Position numbers and translations under genes: made by a program. A stretch of DNA of 64,000 bases, from the NCBI RefSeq assembly GCF_900104255.1, contig NZ_FNKZ01000002.1, forward strand, positions 248,001 to 312,000, in the 5' to 3' direction. Numbering within the stretch: the first letter of the stretch is position 1; each line of letters begins with the position of its first letter. The notes beneath the pieces were generated by a model, which worked only from the letters and a program-made list of their open reading frames with translations, was not told the DNA's origin and searched no databases. The stretch is from Pseudoxanthomonas sp. CF385. Lineage in GTDB: Bacteria > Pseudomonadota > Gammaproteobacteria > Xanthomonadales > Xanthomonadaceae. Positions 27,562-37,020 of this stretch are shown here, in pieces.

Positions 27562-28596
27562 TCATCGGTTGGCCAGCGTGTGCATGCGGGTGGCCTTCCA
27601 GTTGCCGCGGATCCATTCCATCGCCGGCCGTTCGACCAGCCGGTGCAGCAGCGTGGCCAGCGCCAGGGACAGCGCGGCCGCGCCGATGCAGGCCAGCCAG
27701 GCCGGCACGCCCGCGCGCTCCAGGTGGTGGATCACGACGAAGCCGATGGCCTGGTGGACCAGGTACAGCGTGTACGAGATCGCGCCGAGGAACGCGAAGA
27801 ACCGGGTATCCAGGAACGCCAGCTTGCCGCGGATGAACAGCGCGAAGATCGCGCAGCACGCCAGCGCCACCGGCAGGAAGATCGGGCGCTCGCCGATGGC
27901 GATGGCGAGCAGCGCGCACAGCAGCATCACCAGGTTGAGCCGCCATTCGTCCGGGTAACGGTGCAGGCGGTAGAACAGGATGCCGATCGCGAAGAACGGG
28001 ATGAAGCGCAGGATCATCAGTTCCCGCACCCAGTACGAAAAATGCCAGTGGTACTTCTCGCACAGGCCCTCGATGGTCGCCAGCACCAGCCAGCCGCCGA
28101 TGATCCAGTGGATCCGCTTCAGCTGCCCGAGCATGTACCAGAACAGCATCTGCACGTAGAAGAACAACTCGATCTGCAGGGTCCAGTAGGAACCATCCAG
28201 GTGCTCGGCGCCCAGGATCTCCTGCACCATGGTGAAGTTGAGCAGCGCCTGCCCGGCGGGAAGCTGCTGCAGCGGAAGGCCGGCGGTGTAGACCACGCAG
28301 GCGGTCAGCAGCACCGCCACCCAGTAGGCCGGGAACAGGCGGGAGAACCGGGACACCACGAAATCCGCCGCCGATCGGGTCCGCTCCAGCGTCATGAAGA
28401 TCACGAAGCCGCTGATCAGGAAGAACAGGTAGACGCCGTACTTCCCCGCCAGCAGGTCCACCGGCACGCCCTTGGCATGGCCGATCTGCTCCTCGTAACG
28501 CGTTGTGAAGTGGTAACCCAGCACGGCGACCGCGGCGATACCGCGCAGGGCATCCAGTTCCACCATCCGCGAGGGCGAAGACGTTTCGTGACCCAT
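27562..28596 (-). CDS. Acyltransferase family 3 membrane protein (OafA/ExoZ type)
   Basis: A 344-residue integral membrane acyltransferase with about 10 helices. It has the family opening ELDALRGIAAVAVLGYHFTTR (the His of the catalytic region), YLFFLISGFVIFMTL, RFSRLFPAYWVAV and DGSYWTLQIELFFY. It would add an O-acetyl or O-succinyl group to the polysaccharide. AGGGGGATAGG directly before the ATG at 28596 supports this start over an ATG at 28617. It heads the short (-) block with the second flippase. Confidence 0.87.
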   Translation of the reverse strand: MGHETSSPSRMVELDALRGIAAVAVLGYHFTTRYEEQIGHAKGVPVDLLAGKYGVYLFFLISGFVIFMTLERTRSAADFVVSRFSRLFPAYWVAVLLTACVVYTAGLPLQQLPAGQALLNFTMVQEILGAEHLDGSYWTLQIELFFYVQMLFWYMLGQLKRIHWIIGGWLVLATIEGLCEKYHWHFSYWVRELMILRFIPFFAIGILFYRLHRYPDEWRLNLVMLLCALLAIAIGERPIFLPVALACCAIFALFIRGKLAFLDTRFFAFLGAISYTLYLVHQAIGFVVIHHLERAGVPAWLACIGAAALSLALATLLHRLVERPAMEWIRGNWKATRMHTLANR

Positions 28597-28688
28597 CCTA
28601 TCCCCCTGCATCGGCATGACTCGGCTTTTACAACGCCAACCACGCCATGCGGCGGACAGTCCGGCGCCGCCGTCACCACGCTTCCCGC

Positions 28689-29876
28689 ATGCGCATCCTG
28701 ATCGTCACCTCCCAGTTCCCGATCGCCGGGGAACCCAACCGTGGCCGCCCGGTCTACCAGACCGTGCGCGAGCTCTCGCGCCTGGCCCAGGTGAAGGTAC
28801 TCAGCCCGATCGCCACCTACCCGCGCTGGGCACAGCCGCGCAGCTACCTGTACCGCGCCGCCGACGCCGGCCAGGTCGCGCCGGGCTGCGACGTGGACTA
28901 CGTCACCTACCCCGCCCTGCCCGCGCTGAGCCGCCCGTTCAACGGCCATCTTTCCGCACAGGCGCTGGCGCGGCCGGTGCGGGCGTTCGCACCTGACGTG
29001 GTACTGGCCTACTGGTTGTATCCGGACGGTTATGGCGCGATGCGCGCCGCACACGCGGCCGGGGTGCCATTCGTCGCGGGCGCGCGCGGTTCCGACCTGC
29101 GCGTGCGCGATGCGATCAGCCGTCGCCTGACCCAACCTGTAGTCCGGGCCGCGCAGCGCCTGCTGGTGGTGAGCGAAGACCTGGGACGTGTTGCGGTGAG
29201 CCAGTACGGCGCAGATCCCGAGCGGATCCGGGCGATTCCCAACGGCTGCGATGCCACCCTGTTCCACCCCGGCGATCGACGCGCGGCGCGCGAGGCCCTG
29301 GGACTGCCGCAGGAGGCGGAGATCGTTCTCTACGTCGGCCGCCTGGTGCCGGAGAAGGGCCTGCGCGAACTGCTGCACGCCACGCGCCGACTGGCCGCCA
29401 CCCGGCCGCGGGCGCGGGTCGTGTTCGTCGGCGACGGTCCGATGCAGGCCGAACTCGCGGCGGCCCTGGTCGCCGAACCGGGCCTGCCGTTGCACCTGGC
29501 CGGCAGCCAGGCACCGGCGCAGGTCGCACAGTGGATGGTGGCCTCGGACCTGGTCACGCTGCCGAGCTATTCGGAGGGCCATCCCAACGTCTTGGTCGAG
29601 GCGCTGGCCTGCGGTCGTCCGGTGGTCGCGACGCCGGTGGGTGGCATCCCGGAAGTGGTCGACGCCGCCAGTGGCCTGCTGGTGCCGGCCCGCGATGCGG
29701 ATGCGCTGGCCGACGCGCTGGCGCAGGCGCTCGACCGGCCCTGGGACGAAGCAGCGCTCGCACAACGTTTCTCCCGCGACTGGCAGCAGGTGGCGCGGGA
29801 TACGCTGCTCGCCTGCGAAGAAGCGGTCGCCGGGACACGGCCGGCGCGCGCCGGCTACGCGGCCGATTCGGCCTGA
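28689..29876 (+). CDS. Family 4 (GT-B) glycosyltransferase
   Basis: A 395-residue retaining glycosyltransferase opening MRILIVTSQFPIAGEPNRGRPVYQTVREL. The second domain has RIRAIPNGCDATLFHPGDR, VLYVGRLVPEKGLRELL and the E-x7-E motif SEGHPNVLVEALACGRPVVATPVGG at about residue 300. The ATG at 28689 gives the usual GT4 start; an upstream in-frame start at 28647 adds an Arg-rich run and has no support. It is 33 bases ahead of the asparagine-synthase-like gene. Confidence 0.9.
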   Translation: MRILIVTSQFPIAGEPNRGRPVYQTVRELSRLAQVKVLSPIATYPRWAQPRSYLYRAADAGQVAPGCDVDYVTYPALPALSRPFNGHLSAQALARPVRAFAPDVVLAYWLYPDGYGAMRAAHAAGVPFVAGARGSDLRVRDAISRRLTQPVVRAAQRLLVVSEDLGRVAVSQYGADPERIRAIPNGCDATLFHPGDRRAAREALGLPQEAEIVLYVGRLVPEKGLRELLHATRRLAATRPRARVVFVGDGPMQAELAAALVAEPGLPLHLAGSQAPAQVAQWMVASDLVTLPSYSEGHPNVLVEALACGRPVVATPVGGIPEVVDAASGLLVPARDADALADALAQALDRPWDEAALAQRFSRDWQQVARDTLLACEEAVAGTRPARAGYAADSA

Positions 29877-29909
29877 TACCAACACGGACACGGACAGGGG
29901 ATACGGCAC

Positions 29910-31892
29910 ATGTGCGGAATCGCGGGTTTCATGGGTCCCGACGTCGTCTCGGCCAGCGCGCGCGACGCGCTGGAGCGGATGATCCATCCGCTGGCGCACC
30001 GCGGACCGGACGGCTTCGGTTTCCATGCGGCGCCCAGCATCGGCCTGGCGCATGCGCGCCTGTCGATCATCGACCTGTCCACCGGCGACCAGCCCATCCA
30101 CAACCCGCGCCGCACGGTGTGGACGGTGTTCAACGGCGAGATCTTCAACTTCGTCGAGCTGCGGCAGATGCTGGAGGCCAAGGGCCACCACTTCTATACG
30201 CACTCGGACACCGAAGTGATCGTGCATCTGTACGACCGCTACGGCGAGGATTTCGTCCAGCACCTCAACGGCCAGTTCGCCATCGCACTGTGGGACAGCG
30301 AACGCCAGCGCCTGGTGCTGGCGCGCGACCGCGCCGGCATCCGTCCGCTGTACTACACGCGGCAACGCGGCCGCCTGTGGTTCGCCTCGGAAGTGAAATC
30401 GCTGCTCGCGGTGTTGCCCGAGTGCGCGCACCTGGAACCGCAGGCGCTGATGCAGACGCTGACGTATTGGGCACCGGTGGATCCGGAAACCCTGTACCAG
30501 GGCGTGCAGAGCCTGCCGCCGGGGCACGTGCTGACGGTCGAGCGCGACGGGCGCCAGCACATGCGCCGTTACTGGGACTGGACGTTCCCGGATGCGCAGG
30601 ACACCTCGCCCGCGCGGTACCCGCTGACGCTGGAACAGGCCACCGCCGAGCTGCGCGAGCTGCTGGTGGACGCCGTACGCCTGCAGTTGCGCGCCGATGT
30701 GCCGGTGGGCGCCTACCTCAGCGGCGGCCTGGATTCGTCCGGCATCGTCGCCCTGATCCGTGGCTTCACCGATACGCCGGTGCGCACGTTCTCGGTGGCG
30801 TTCGAGGACGGCGAGTTCGACGAAAGCGAATACCAGCAGGCGATGGTGCGCCACCTCGGCACCGAGCACACCACCCTGACCTGCACCCGCCGCGACATCG
30901 GCGAGGCGCTGCCGCGGCTGATCCGCCACACCGAAACGCCGGTGCTGCGCACCGGTCCCATCCCGTTGATGCTGCTCGCCGGCAGCGTGCGCCGGCACGG
31001 TTACAAGGTGGTCCTGACCGGTGAGGGCGCCGACGAAGTGTTCGGCGGCTACGATCTGTTCAAGGAAGCGAAGATCCGCCGCTTCTGGGCGCGCCAGCCG
31101 GAGTCCCGGATGCGTCCGCGCCTGCTGCAGAAGCTGTACGGCTACCTGCCGAATTCGCCCGTCAGCAATCCCGCGTTCGCGCAGTCCTTCTTCGGCCAGG
31201 GCATGGAGCACCTGCACAGGCCGATCTTCGCGCACGTGCCGCGCTGGACGACGTCGCAGCGCGCGCTCGCCTTCCTCTCGCCGGAGCTGCGCGCCACGGC
31301 CATGCGCTGGGACGCGCTGGACGCCTACGAACAGACGCTGCCGCCGGACATGGCGCGCTGGAGCGACCTGGCCCGCGACCAGTACGTGGAAGCCAAATCG
31401 CTGCTGGCGGGCTACCTGCTGTCCTCGCAGGGCGACCGCGTGGCGATGGCCAATTCCATCGAAGGGCGCTTCCCGTACCTGGACCACCGCGTCATCGAAT
31501 TCGCCAATCGCCTGCCGCCCAGCTTCAAGATCCGCGGCATGACCGAGAAGTACCTGCTGCGGCGTGCGCTGGCCGACCTGCTGCCGCCGGACATCGCGCA
31601 ACGGACGAAACAGCCGTACCGCGCACCGGACAGCCAGAGCTTCTTCTTCGACGGCAAGCCGCTGGATTACGTGGCCGACCTGCTGTCGCCGGAGTCGATC
31701 CGCGAAGCGGGCTACTTCGACGCGGCCGCGGTGGGACGGCTGCTGGAAAAATGCAGGCAGGGGCGTGCCACCGGCTTCGGCGACAACCAGGCCTTCATGG
31801 GCGTGCTGTCGACGATGCTGGTGCACCGGCAGACGGTCGAGGCGCGCCTGGCGCCGGCCACCACCGCGCAGCCTTCCGGGGCGATCGCGTAA
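29910..31892 (+). CDS. Asparagine-synthase-like amidotransferase of the EPS locus
   Basis: A 660-residue glutamine-hydrolysing amidotransferase. The N-terminal class II glutaminase domain starts MCGIAGFMG with the nucleophilic Cys2. The synthase domain holds the ATP-pyrophosphatase loop SGGLDSS at residues 271-277 and GEGADEVFGGYD near residue 370. In EPS loci such enzymes (for example exosortase-A-associated amidotransferase 1) are believed to amidate a sugar carboxylate rather than make free asparagine; this is family knowledge. An AGGGG site precedes the ATG. Together with the methyltransferase behind it, it probably edits a uronic-acid-like residue. Confidence 0.88.
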   Translation: MCGIAGFMGPDVVSASARDALERMIHPLAHRGPDGFGFHAAPSIGLAHARLSIIDLSTGDQPIHNPRRTVWTVFNGEIFNFVELRQMLEAKGHHFYTHSDTEVIVHLYDRYGEDFVQHLNGQFAIALWDSERQRLVLARDRAGIRPLYYTRQRGRLWFASEVKSLLAVLPECAHLEPQALMQTLTYWAPVDPETLYQGVQSLPPGHVLTVERDGRQHMRRYWDWTFPDAQDTSPARYPLTLEQATAELRELLVDAVRLQLRADVPVGAYLSGGLDSSGIVALIRGFTDTPVRTFSVAFEDGEFDESEYQQAMVRHLGTEHTTLTCTRRDIGEALPRLIRHTETPVLRTGPIPLMLLAGSVRRHGYKVVLTGEGADEVFGGYDLFKEAKIRRFWARQPESRMRPRLLQKLYGYLPNSPVSNPAFAQSFFGQGMEHLHRPIFAHVPRWTTSQRALAFLSPELRATAMRWDALDAYEQTLPPDMARWSDLARDQYVEAKSLLAGYLLSSQGDRVAMANSIEGRFPYLDHRVIEFANRLPPSFKIRGMTEKYLLRRALADLLPPDIAQRTKQPYRAPDSQSFFFDGKPLDYVADLLSPESIREAGYFDAAAVGRLLEKCRQGRATGFGDNQAFMGVLSTMLVHRQTVEARLAPATTAQPSGAIA

Positions 31893-31927
31893 CCACCTGC
31901 CGCGCGGCAGATCGAGGGGATCAAGGC

Positions 31928-32872
31928 ATGGATTGGCGGGTCAAGGGCATCATCCAGAAGGTTCTCGGCACGTTGCCCGGCGGGCACACGCTGCATTTCC
32001 ACCTGCAGCGGCGCTTCGGCGGCCTGCGCGATTTCGATGGCGAGCTGGCGTCCAAGGTGGACGACTGGGAGATCATGGTCGGCCACCTGCGCGATGCCGG
32101 CATCGTGCTCCCCGGCGTGCGCGCCTTCGAGATCGGCACCGGCTGGTATCCGACCTTCCCGTTCGCCTGCTATCTGGCGGGTGCGGCGCGCGTGACCACG
32201 TACGACCTCAACCCGCACCTGCGCATGGATTTGACGATCCGGTGCGCGGAGGTGCTCGGCGGCTTCCTCGACCGCATCGCGACCGTGGCGGGCACGCCGC
32301 TCGCGGAGGTCGAAGGCCGTCATCGGCGACTGCTCGATGCCCTGCGGAAAGGATCGGACCTGGAAGCGGCCAGCGATGGCGTGATCCACTATCGTGCGCC
32401 CGCCGACGCCACCCGCAGCCTGCTGCCGGACGGCGAGGTGGACGTGGTGTTCTCCAACAGCGTGCTGGAGCACGTGCCGCCGGAGGTCATCGACGCGATG
32501 TACGCCGAGTCGATGCGCGTGCTGTCGCCGCGCGGGGTGATGTTCCATTCGGTGAACTGCGGCGACCACTACGCGTACGTGGACCGCAACGTCCACCAGC
32601 TGAACTACCTGCGCTACTCCGACGAGGAATGGCAGCGCTGGAACAACGCCTTCCTCTACCAGAACCGTCTGCGCGCGCACTGGTTCGTCGACGGCGCGCG
32701 CCGGCACGGCTTCGACATCGATCTCGACACCCGCACCACGCGGGCGGAACGGATGAAGCAGCTGGCCGCCATGCCGGTGCATCCGCAGTTCGCGGACGTG
32801 CCCGCCGAACAACTCTGCATCACCAGCGTGGACTTCATCGCGCGCAAGCCGGCGTCGGCGACGGCCGGCTGA
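31928..32872 (+). CDS. SAM-dependent methyltransferase-like protein
   Basis: A 314-residue protein with a methyltransferase core. FEIGTGWYPTFPFACYLAGAARVTTYDLNPHL covers motif I and the SAM-ribose region, and the downstream part has DVVFSNSVLEHVPPEVIDAMY (motif IV with ...LEHV) and LSPRGVMFHSVNCGDH. It probably methylates a polysaccharide precursor. GAGGGGATCAAGG precedes the ATG at 31928. It is 35 bases after the amidotransferase gene and ends 10 bases before the convergent dehydrogenase gene. Confidence 0.83.
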   Translation: MDWRVKGIIQKVLGTLPGGHTLHFHLQRRFGGLRDFDGELASKVDDWEIMVGHLRDAGIVLPGVRAFEIGTGWYPTFPFACYLAGAARVTTYDLNPHLRMDLTIRCAEVLGGFLDRIATVAGTPLAEVEGRHRRLLDALRKGSDLEAASDGVIHYRAPADATRSLLPDGEVDVVFSNSVLEHVPPEVIDAMYAESMRVLSPRGVMFHSVNCGDHYAYVDRNVHQLNYLRYSDEEWQRWNNAFLYQNRLRAHWFVDGARRHGFDIDLDTRTTRAERMKQLAAMPVHPQFADVPAEQLCITSVDFIARKPASATAG

Positions 32873-32882
32873 AGCCCGTGCG

Positions 32883-34115
32883 CTACGGCGCGCCGGCGGC
32901 CGGTGCCACCGGTGCGGGCGCCGATACGGCAGCCGGTGCCGGCGTGATCCTCAGCAGCTTGCCGTCGGGCGCGGGCGCGTCCACCAGCACGTAGAGCGCG
33001 CCATCCGGCCCTTGCCGGACGTCACGGATGCGCTGGTTGCGGTCCAGCAGCAGGCGCTCCTCGTGCACGACGCGGTCGCCGTCCAGTTCGAGCCGGATCA
33101 GCGCCTTCGACGCGAGCGCGCCGAGGAACAGGTTGCCCTTCCATCCCGGCAACGCATCGCCGGTGTAGAACGCCATGCCGCTGAGGCCGGGCGACTTCAT
33201 CCACACGTGGTGCGGCGGTTCCATTCCCGGTGCGGCGTTGCCTTGCGATCCGGGTACCGGACGCCCGCTGTAGTCCACGCCATGGGTGACCACCGGCCAT
33301 CCGTAGTTGAGGCCGGGTTTCGGCAGGTTCAGTTCGTCCCCGCCCATCGGGCCATGCTCCGTCGCCCACAGCTGGCGGGTGACCGGATGCAGCGCAGCGC
33401 CCTGCACGTTGCGGTGCCCGTACGACCAGATCTCGCCGCGTGCGCCGGCTTTCGCCACGAACGGATTGTCGGCCGGCACCGTGCCATCGGGATGGATGCG
33501 CACGATCTTGCCGGACAGCTTGTCCAGTTCCTGCGCGGTCGCCGCGCCGACGCGGTTGTCGCCGTGGGTGACGAACAGGTCGCCCTGGTCGTCGAACACC
33601 AGGCGTGCGCCGACGTGCGTGCCATGCGAAAGCTTGGGCTCCTGCCGGTAGACGACGGTCGCATCGACCAGTGCGTTGCCCTGCAGCTTCCCGCGCACCA
33701 CGGCGGTCCCGGCCTTGTTGCCGCGGAAGGTGGGTTCGGCGAAGGCCAGGTACACCAGGCCGTCGGTGCGGTAACCGGGTGACAGGACGACATCGAGCAG
33801 GCCGGCCTGGCCATCGACGAAGATGTTCGGCAGCCCTTCGACGGGCTCCGAGACGCCGCCGTCGGCACCGATCTTGCGCAACCGGCCGGCACGCTCCGTA
33901 ACGAGCATTCCGCCATCGGGCAGGAACGCGACCGACCACGGATGGTCGAGTCCGACCACCTGCTCCGCTACCACGAAAGCCTGTTTTTCCGATGCGTAGG
34001 CCCGGGGCGACGGATCCTGCACCGTGCGCGGCGGCGCTGCGGGTTGCGCCACGGGCGCGTTCTGCCGGCAGCCGGCCAGCGCCACGAGGGCCAGGATCAG
34101 GAAGGAAGCACGCAT
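32883..34115 (-). CDS. PQQ-dependent sugar dehydrogenase-like lipoprotein
   Basis: A 410-residue secreted protein. Residues 1-16 form a lipoprotein signal (LILALVALAGC, with lipobox Cys16), then a Pro/Ala linker, then a six-bladed beta-propeller of the soluble glucose/aldose dehydrogenase (GSDH/YliI) family: DHPWSVAFLPDGGMLVTERAGRL, FVDGQAGLLDVVLSPGY, LSHGTHVGARLVFDDQGDLFVTHGDN, WSYGHRNVQGAALHP, GGDELNLPKPGLNYGWP. It would oxidise sugars in the periplasm. It lies on the opposite strand inside the EPS locus and is probably transcribed on its own, divergent from the acyl carrier gene. Confidence 0.85.
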   Translation of the reverse strand: MRASFLILALVALAGCRQNAPVAQPAAPPRTVQDPSPRAYASEKQAFVVAEQVVGLDHPWSVAFLPDGGMLVTERAGRLRKIGADGGVSEPVEGLPNIFVDGQAGLLDVVLSPGYRTDGLVYLAFAEPTFRGNKAGTAVVRGKLQGNALVDATVVYRQEPKLSHGTHVGARLVFDDQGDLFVTHGDNRVGAATAQELDKLSGKIVRIHPDGTVPADNPFVAKAGARGEIWSYGHRNVQGAALHPVTRQLWATEHGPMGGDELNLPKPGLNYGWPVVTHGVDYSGRPVPGSQGNAAPGMEPPHHVWMKSPGLSGMAFYTGDALPGWKGNLFLGALASKALIRLELDGDRVVHEERLLLDRNQRIRDVRQGPDGALYVLVDAPAPDGKLLRITPAPAAVSAPAPVAPAAGAP

Positions 34116-34254
34116 CGTGGACTCCTGTCGGTGACGTCGGGCGGCGATGGTAGCACCGCGAATGTCCGCCCTGCCCCCCTGTCCCGCTTGGCCGGTGAAC
34201 GTCCGAACCGCCGTTCATCTGGACAGCAACGGAACAGGAAATGCCGGGGACACC

Positions 34255-34509
34255 ATGCCGCAGAAGCAACAGATCAAAGCCTTCATCCTGCAGAACTTCC
34301 TCTTCTCGGACGATCCGTCCGCCGTGGGCGATCAGGATTCGCTGATCCAGGGAGGCATCATCGATTCGACCGGCATCCATGAGCTGGTCTTCTTCCTCGA
34401 GGACGCGTTCAAGCTGCAGATCGCGGCCGAGGAAATGACGCCGGCCAACTTCGATTCGATCGAGACCGTCGACGCCTTCGTTTCGCGCAAGCTCGCCGTC
34501 GCCGTCTGA
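34255..34509 (+). CDS. Acyl carrier protein
   Basis: An 84-residue protein with the ACP fold and the pantetheine-attachment motif as GGIIDSTGIHEL, where Ser38 is the predicted 4'-phosphopantetheine site (the usual DSL is here DST). The acidic surface and length fit a dedicated carrier protein. A GGGGA site 5 bases before the ATG supports 34255. It is followed after 16 bases by an AMP-forming ligase, which probably loads it. Such ACP-ligase pairs are known in exosortase-A-type EPS loci (family knowledge). The acyl chain is unknown. Confidence 0.85.
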   Translation: MPQKQQIKAFILQNFLFSDDPSAVGDQDSLIQGGIIDSTGIHELVFFLEDAFKLQIAAEEMTPANFDSIETVDAFVSRKLAVAV

Positions 34510-34525
34510 TCCGGACGGCCCGTCG

Positions 34526-36040
34526 ATGGAGCGCCTGACCGCCCGCCTCGCCAGGAACGCACGCAGCGCCCCACAGCGCGTCGCGATGATCGACGGCGCG
34601 CGGACGATCGCGTACGCGGACTTCTGGGCACAGGCGTGCGGCTTCGCCCGCTACCTGCGCGGCGCCGGCCTGCAACCGCAGGACCGCGTGGCCCTGGTGC
34701 TGCCGAACCGCATCGAGGGCGCCGTGGCGATCTATGGCACATGGCTGGCCGGCGGCGTCGTCGCGCCGCTCAATGCGCAGGCGCGCTCGCGCGATTTCGG
34801 TCCGTGGCTGCGGCACTCCGGCGCGCGTTTCGTCGTGCAGGAAGCCGGCCATCGCGACATGGAGCAGACGCTCGTCCACTGGGAAGGCGCGACATCCGCG
34901 CCGCTGGCGATCGAGCTCGCTGCGGAAGCGGCACTGCCGCAGGTGGACGGCGACGACACGGATTTCGCGACCGAAGGCGACGCCGACGCGACCTTGGCGC
35001 AGTTGCTGTACACCTCCGGCACCACCGGCGACCCCAAGGGCGTGATGCTCAGTCATGCCAACGTGGCGTCGAACACGGACGCGGTGGTCGCCTACTTGGG
35101 ACTGACGCCGGACGACACGGTCGTCAGCGTGTTGCCGTTCTACTACGCCTACGGCGCTTCGGTACTCCACACCCACCTCGCCAGCGGCGCCTGCATCGTG
35201 CTGGGGCCGAGCATGGTGTTCCCGATCCAGGTGCTCGACGCCGTCCAGCACCACCGCGCCACGGGTTTTTCCGGCGTGCCGTCCACCTACGTGCTGCTGA
35301 TGGACATGCTGGAGCGGCGTGGCCATGACCTGGCTTCGCTGCGCTACCTGACCCAGGCCGGTGGCGCGATGGCGCCCGCCATCGCTGACCGCGTGCGCGG
35401 CCTGCTGCCGGAGGTGCGCCTGTTCCTGATGTACGGGCAGACCGAGGCGACGTCGCGGATCAGCTGGCTGCCGCCCGAGCGCCTGGACGAGAAGCGCGGT
35501 TCGGTCGGCATCCCCGTGCAGGACACCCACTGGCGCATCCTCGCCGAGGACGGCACCGCCGCCGGCGTCGGCCAGGGCGGCGAGGTCTGCGTGCGCGGGC
35601 CGGGCATCATGCTCGGCTACTGGAACAACCCGGCCGCCACCCAAGCCGTGCTGCGCGACGGCTGGCTGCACACCGGCGACCTCGGTTACGTGGATGCGGA
35701 GGGCTACCTGTTCCTGCAGGGCCGCCGCAGCGACATGATCAAGACCGGCGCGCACCGCGTTCACCCCACCGACGTGGAAGAAGTCATCGCCGAACTCCCC
35801 GGCATCCGCGAGGTCGCGGTGGTGGGCATCGACGACGACGCACTGGGCCAGGTCATCAAGGCCTTCATCGTCGCGGACGAGGTGCTGCCGCGTGCCGAAG
35901 ACCGCATCAAGGCGCACTGCCGTGCGCGCCTGGCCGCCTACAAGATCCCCCGACTCATCACCTTCGTCGACGCCCTGCCGCGCACTGCGTCCGGCAAGGT
36001 CCGACGTGTCCAACTGACGGAGCAGACCGCAAGCCCATGA
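34526..36040 (+). CDS. AMP-dependent acyl-CoA/ACP synthetase
   Basis: A 504-residue adenylate-forming enzyme. The core signature YTSGTTGDPKG is at residues 162-172; later motifs are LFLMYGQTEATSRISWLP (A5), HTGDLGYVDAEGYLFLQGRRSDMIKTGAHRV (A7-A8) and RTASGKVRR with the A10 lysine. It would adenylate a carboxylic acid and pass it to CoA or to the adjacent carrier protein. It resembles the exosortase-A-associated ligases. Its stop overlaps the NadE-like gene by an ATGA junction, placing both in one operon with the ACP and GNAT genes. Confidence 0.87.
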   Translation: MERLTARLARNARSAPQRVAMIDGARTIAYADFWAQACGFARYLRGAGLQPQDRVALVLPNRIEGAVAIYGTWLAGGVVAPLNAQARSRDFGPWLRHSGARFVVQEAGHRDMEQTLVHWEGATSAPLAIELAAEAALPQVDGDDTDFATEGDADATLAQLLYTSGTTGDPKGVMLSHANVASNTDAVVAYLGLTPDDTVVSVLPFYYAYGASVLHTHLASGACIVLGPSMVFPIQVLDAVQHHRATGFSGVPSTYVLLMDMLERRGHDLASLRYLTQAGGAMAPAIADRVRGLLPEVRLFLMYGQTEATSRISWLPPERLDEKRGSVGIPVQDTHWRILAEDGTAAGVGQGGEVCVRGPGIMLGYWNNPAATQAVLRDGWLHTGDLGYVDAEGYLFLQGRRSDMIKTGAHRVHPTDVEEVIAELPGIREVAVVGIDDDALGQVIKAFIVADEVLPRAEDRIKAHCRARLAAYKIPRLITFVDALPRTASGKVRRVQLTEQTASP

Positions 36041-37017
36041 GCCAGCTCGACCACCACGTCCTCGACATCGACTACCAGAGCGAAGCCGACCGCATCTGCG
36101 CGCGCCTGCGCGAGATCACCGCCCGCCAGCTGCACCGGCGCGGACTCGTCGTCGCGATCTCCGGCGGCATCGACAGTTCGGTCAGTGCCGCACTCGCGGT
36201 GCGTGCGCTGGGCGCCGACCGCGTGTTCACGCTGATCCTGCCCGAGCAGGATTCCTCCGACGACAGCGCCGCACGCGCGCACATCCTGGCCGAGCATCTC
36301 GGCGTGCGGACCGAAACCGTCGACATCGCCCCCGCGCTGGCGGCGATCGGCTGCTACCGCGCCCGCGACGAAGCCGTGCGCAACACCCTGCCGGAGTACG
36401 GCGAGGGCTGGAAGTTCAAGATCGTCATCGACGGCGGCACCGAAGGCCGCATCAACCGTTTCCGCCTGATCGCGCAGTCGCCTGACGGCGCGATGCACGA
36501 ACGCGACCTCGCACTGGCCGACTACCTCACCATCGTCGCCGCCACCAACTTCAAGCAGCGCATCCGCAAGACGCTGGAGTACTTCCACGCCGATCGCCTG
36601 AACTACGGCGTCGTCGGCACCCCGAACCGGGTGGAGTACGACCAGGGTTTCTTCGTCAAGAACGGCGACGGCTCGGCCGACGTCAAGCCCATCGCGCACC
36701 TGTACAAATCGCAGGTGTACGGCATGGCGCGTCACCTGGGCCTGCCCGAGCGCGTCTGCGCGGCGATCCCGACCACGGATACCTACAGCCTGAGCCAGGG
36801 CCAGGATGAGTTCTATTTCGCCCTGCCGTACCAGCAGATGGACTTGGCGATCTGGGCGCTCAACCACGACCGTCCCGCCAGCGAGCTCGCCACCGCCCTG
36901 GGCATCACGCCGGCGCACGCGCAGGCCGTCTACGACGACGTCCGCAACAAGCGCAGGACGACGAAGTACCTGCACATGGCGCCGGTCCTGGCCGGCGACG
37001 TTCCCGAACTGGACTGA
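36037..37017 (+). CDS. NAD-synthetase-like adenine-nucleotide-dependent amidase (NadE family)
   Basis: A 326-residue NadE-family protein without a glutaminase domain, so ammonia-using by design. The ATP-pyrophosphatase loop is ISGGIDSS (residues 41-48). Further along are NFKQRIRKTLEYFHADR, VVGTPNRVEYDQGFFVKNGDGSADVKPIAHLYKSQVY and a variant of the usual PSADLxxGQTDE region, written PTTDTYSLSQGQDEF. An insert of about 30 residues precedes the NFKQR helix. The location, coupled by ATGA to the ligase and near an acyl carrier, suggests an amidation step on an EPS precursor rather than, or besides, NAD biosynthesis. This reassignment is inference. Confidence 0.8.
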   Translation: MSQLDHHVLDIDYQSEADRICARLREITARQLHRRGLVVAISGGIDSSVSAALAVRALGADRVFTLILPEQDSSDDSAARAHILAEHLGVRTETVDIAPALAAIGCYRARDEAVRNTLPEYGEGWKFKIVIDGGTEGRINRFRLIAQSPDGAMHERDLALADYLTIVAATNFKQRIRKTLEYFHADRLNYGVVGTPNRVEYDQGFFVKNGDGSADVKPIAHLYKSQVYGMARHLGLPERVCAAIPTTDTYSLSQGQDEFYFALPYQQMDLAIWALNHDRPASELATALGITPAHAQAVYDDVRNKRRTTKYLHMAPVLAGDVPELD

Positions 37018-37020
37018 GCG

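Noticed and set aside
28416..31826. A 1136-residue open frame on the minus strand
   Set aside because: It is the shadow of the glycosyltransferase and amidotransferase genes; the sequence is low-complexity His/Arg/Val/Ala typical of GC-rich antisense frames.
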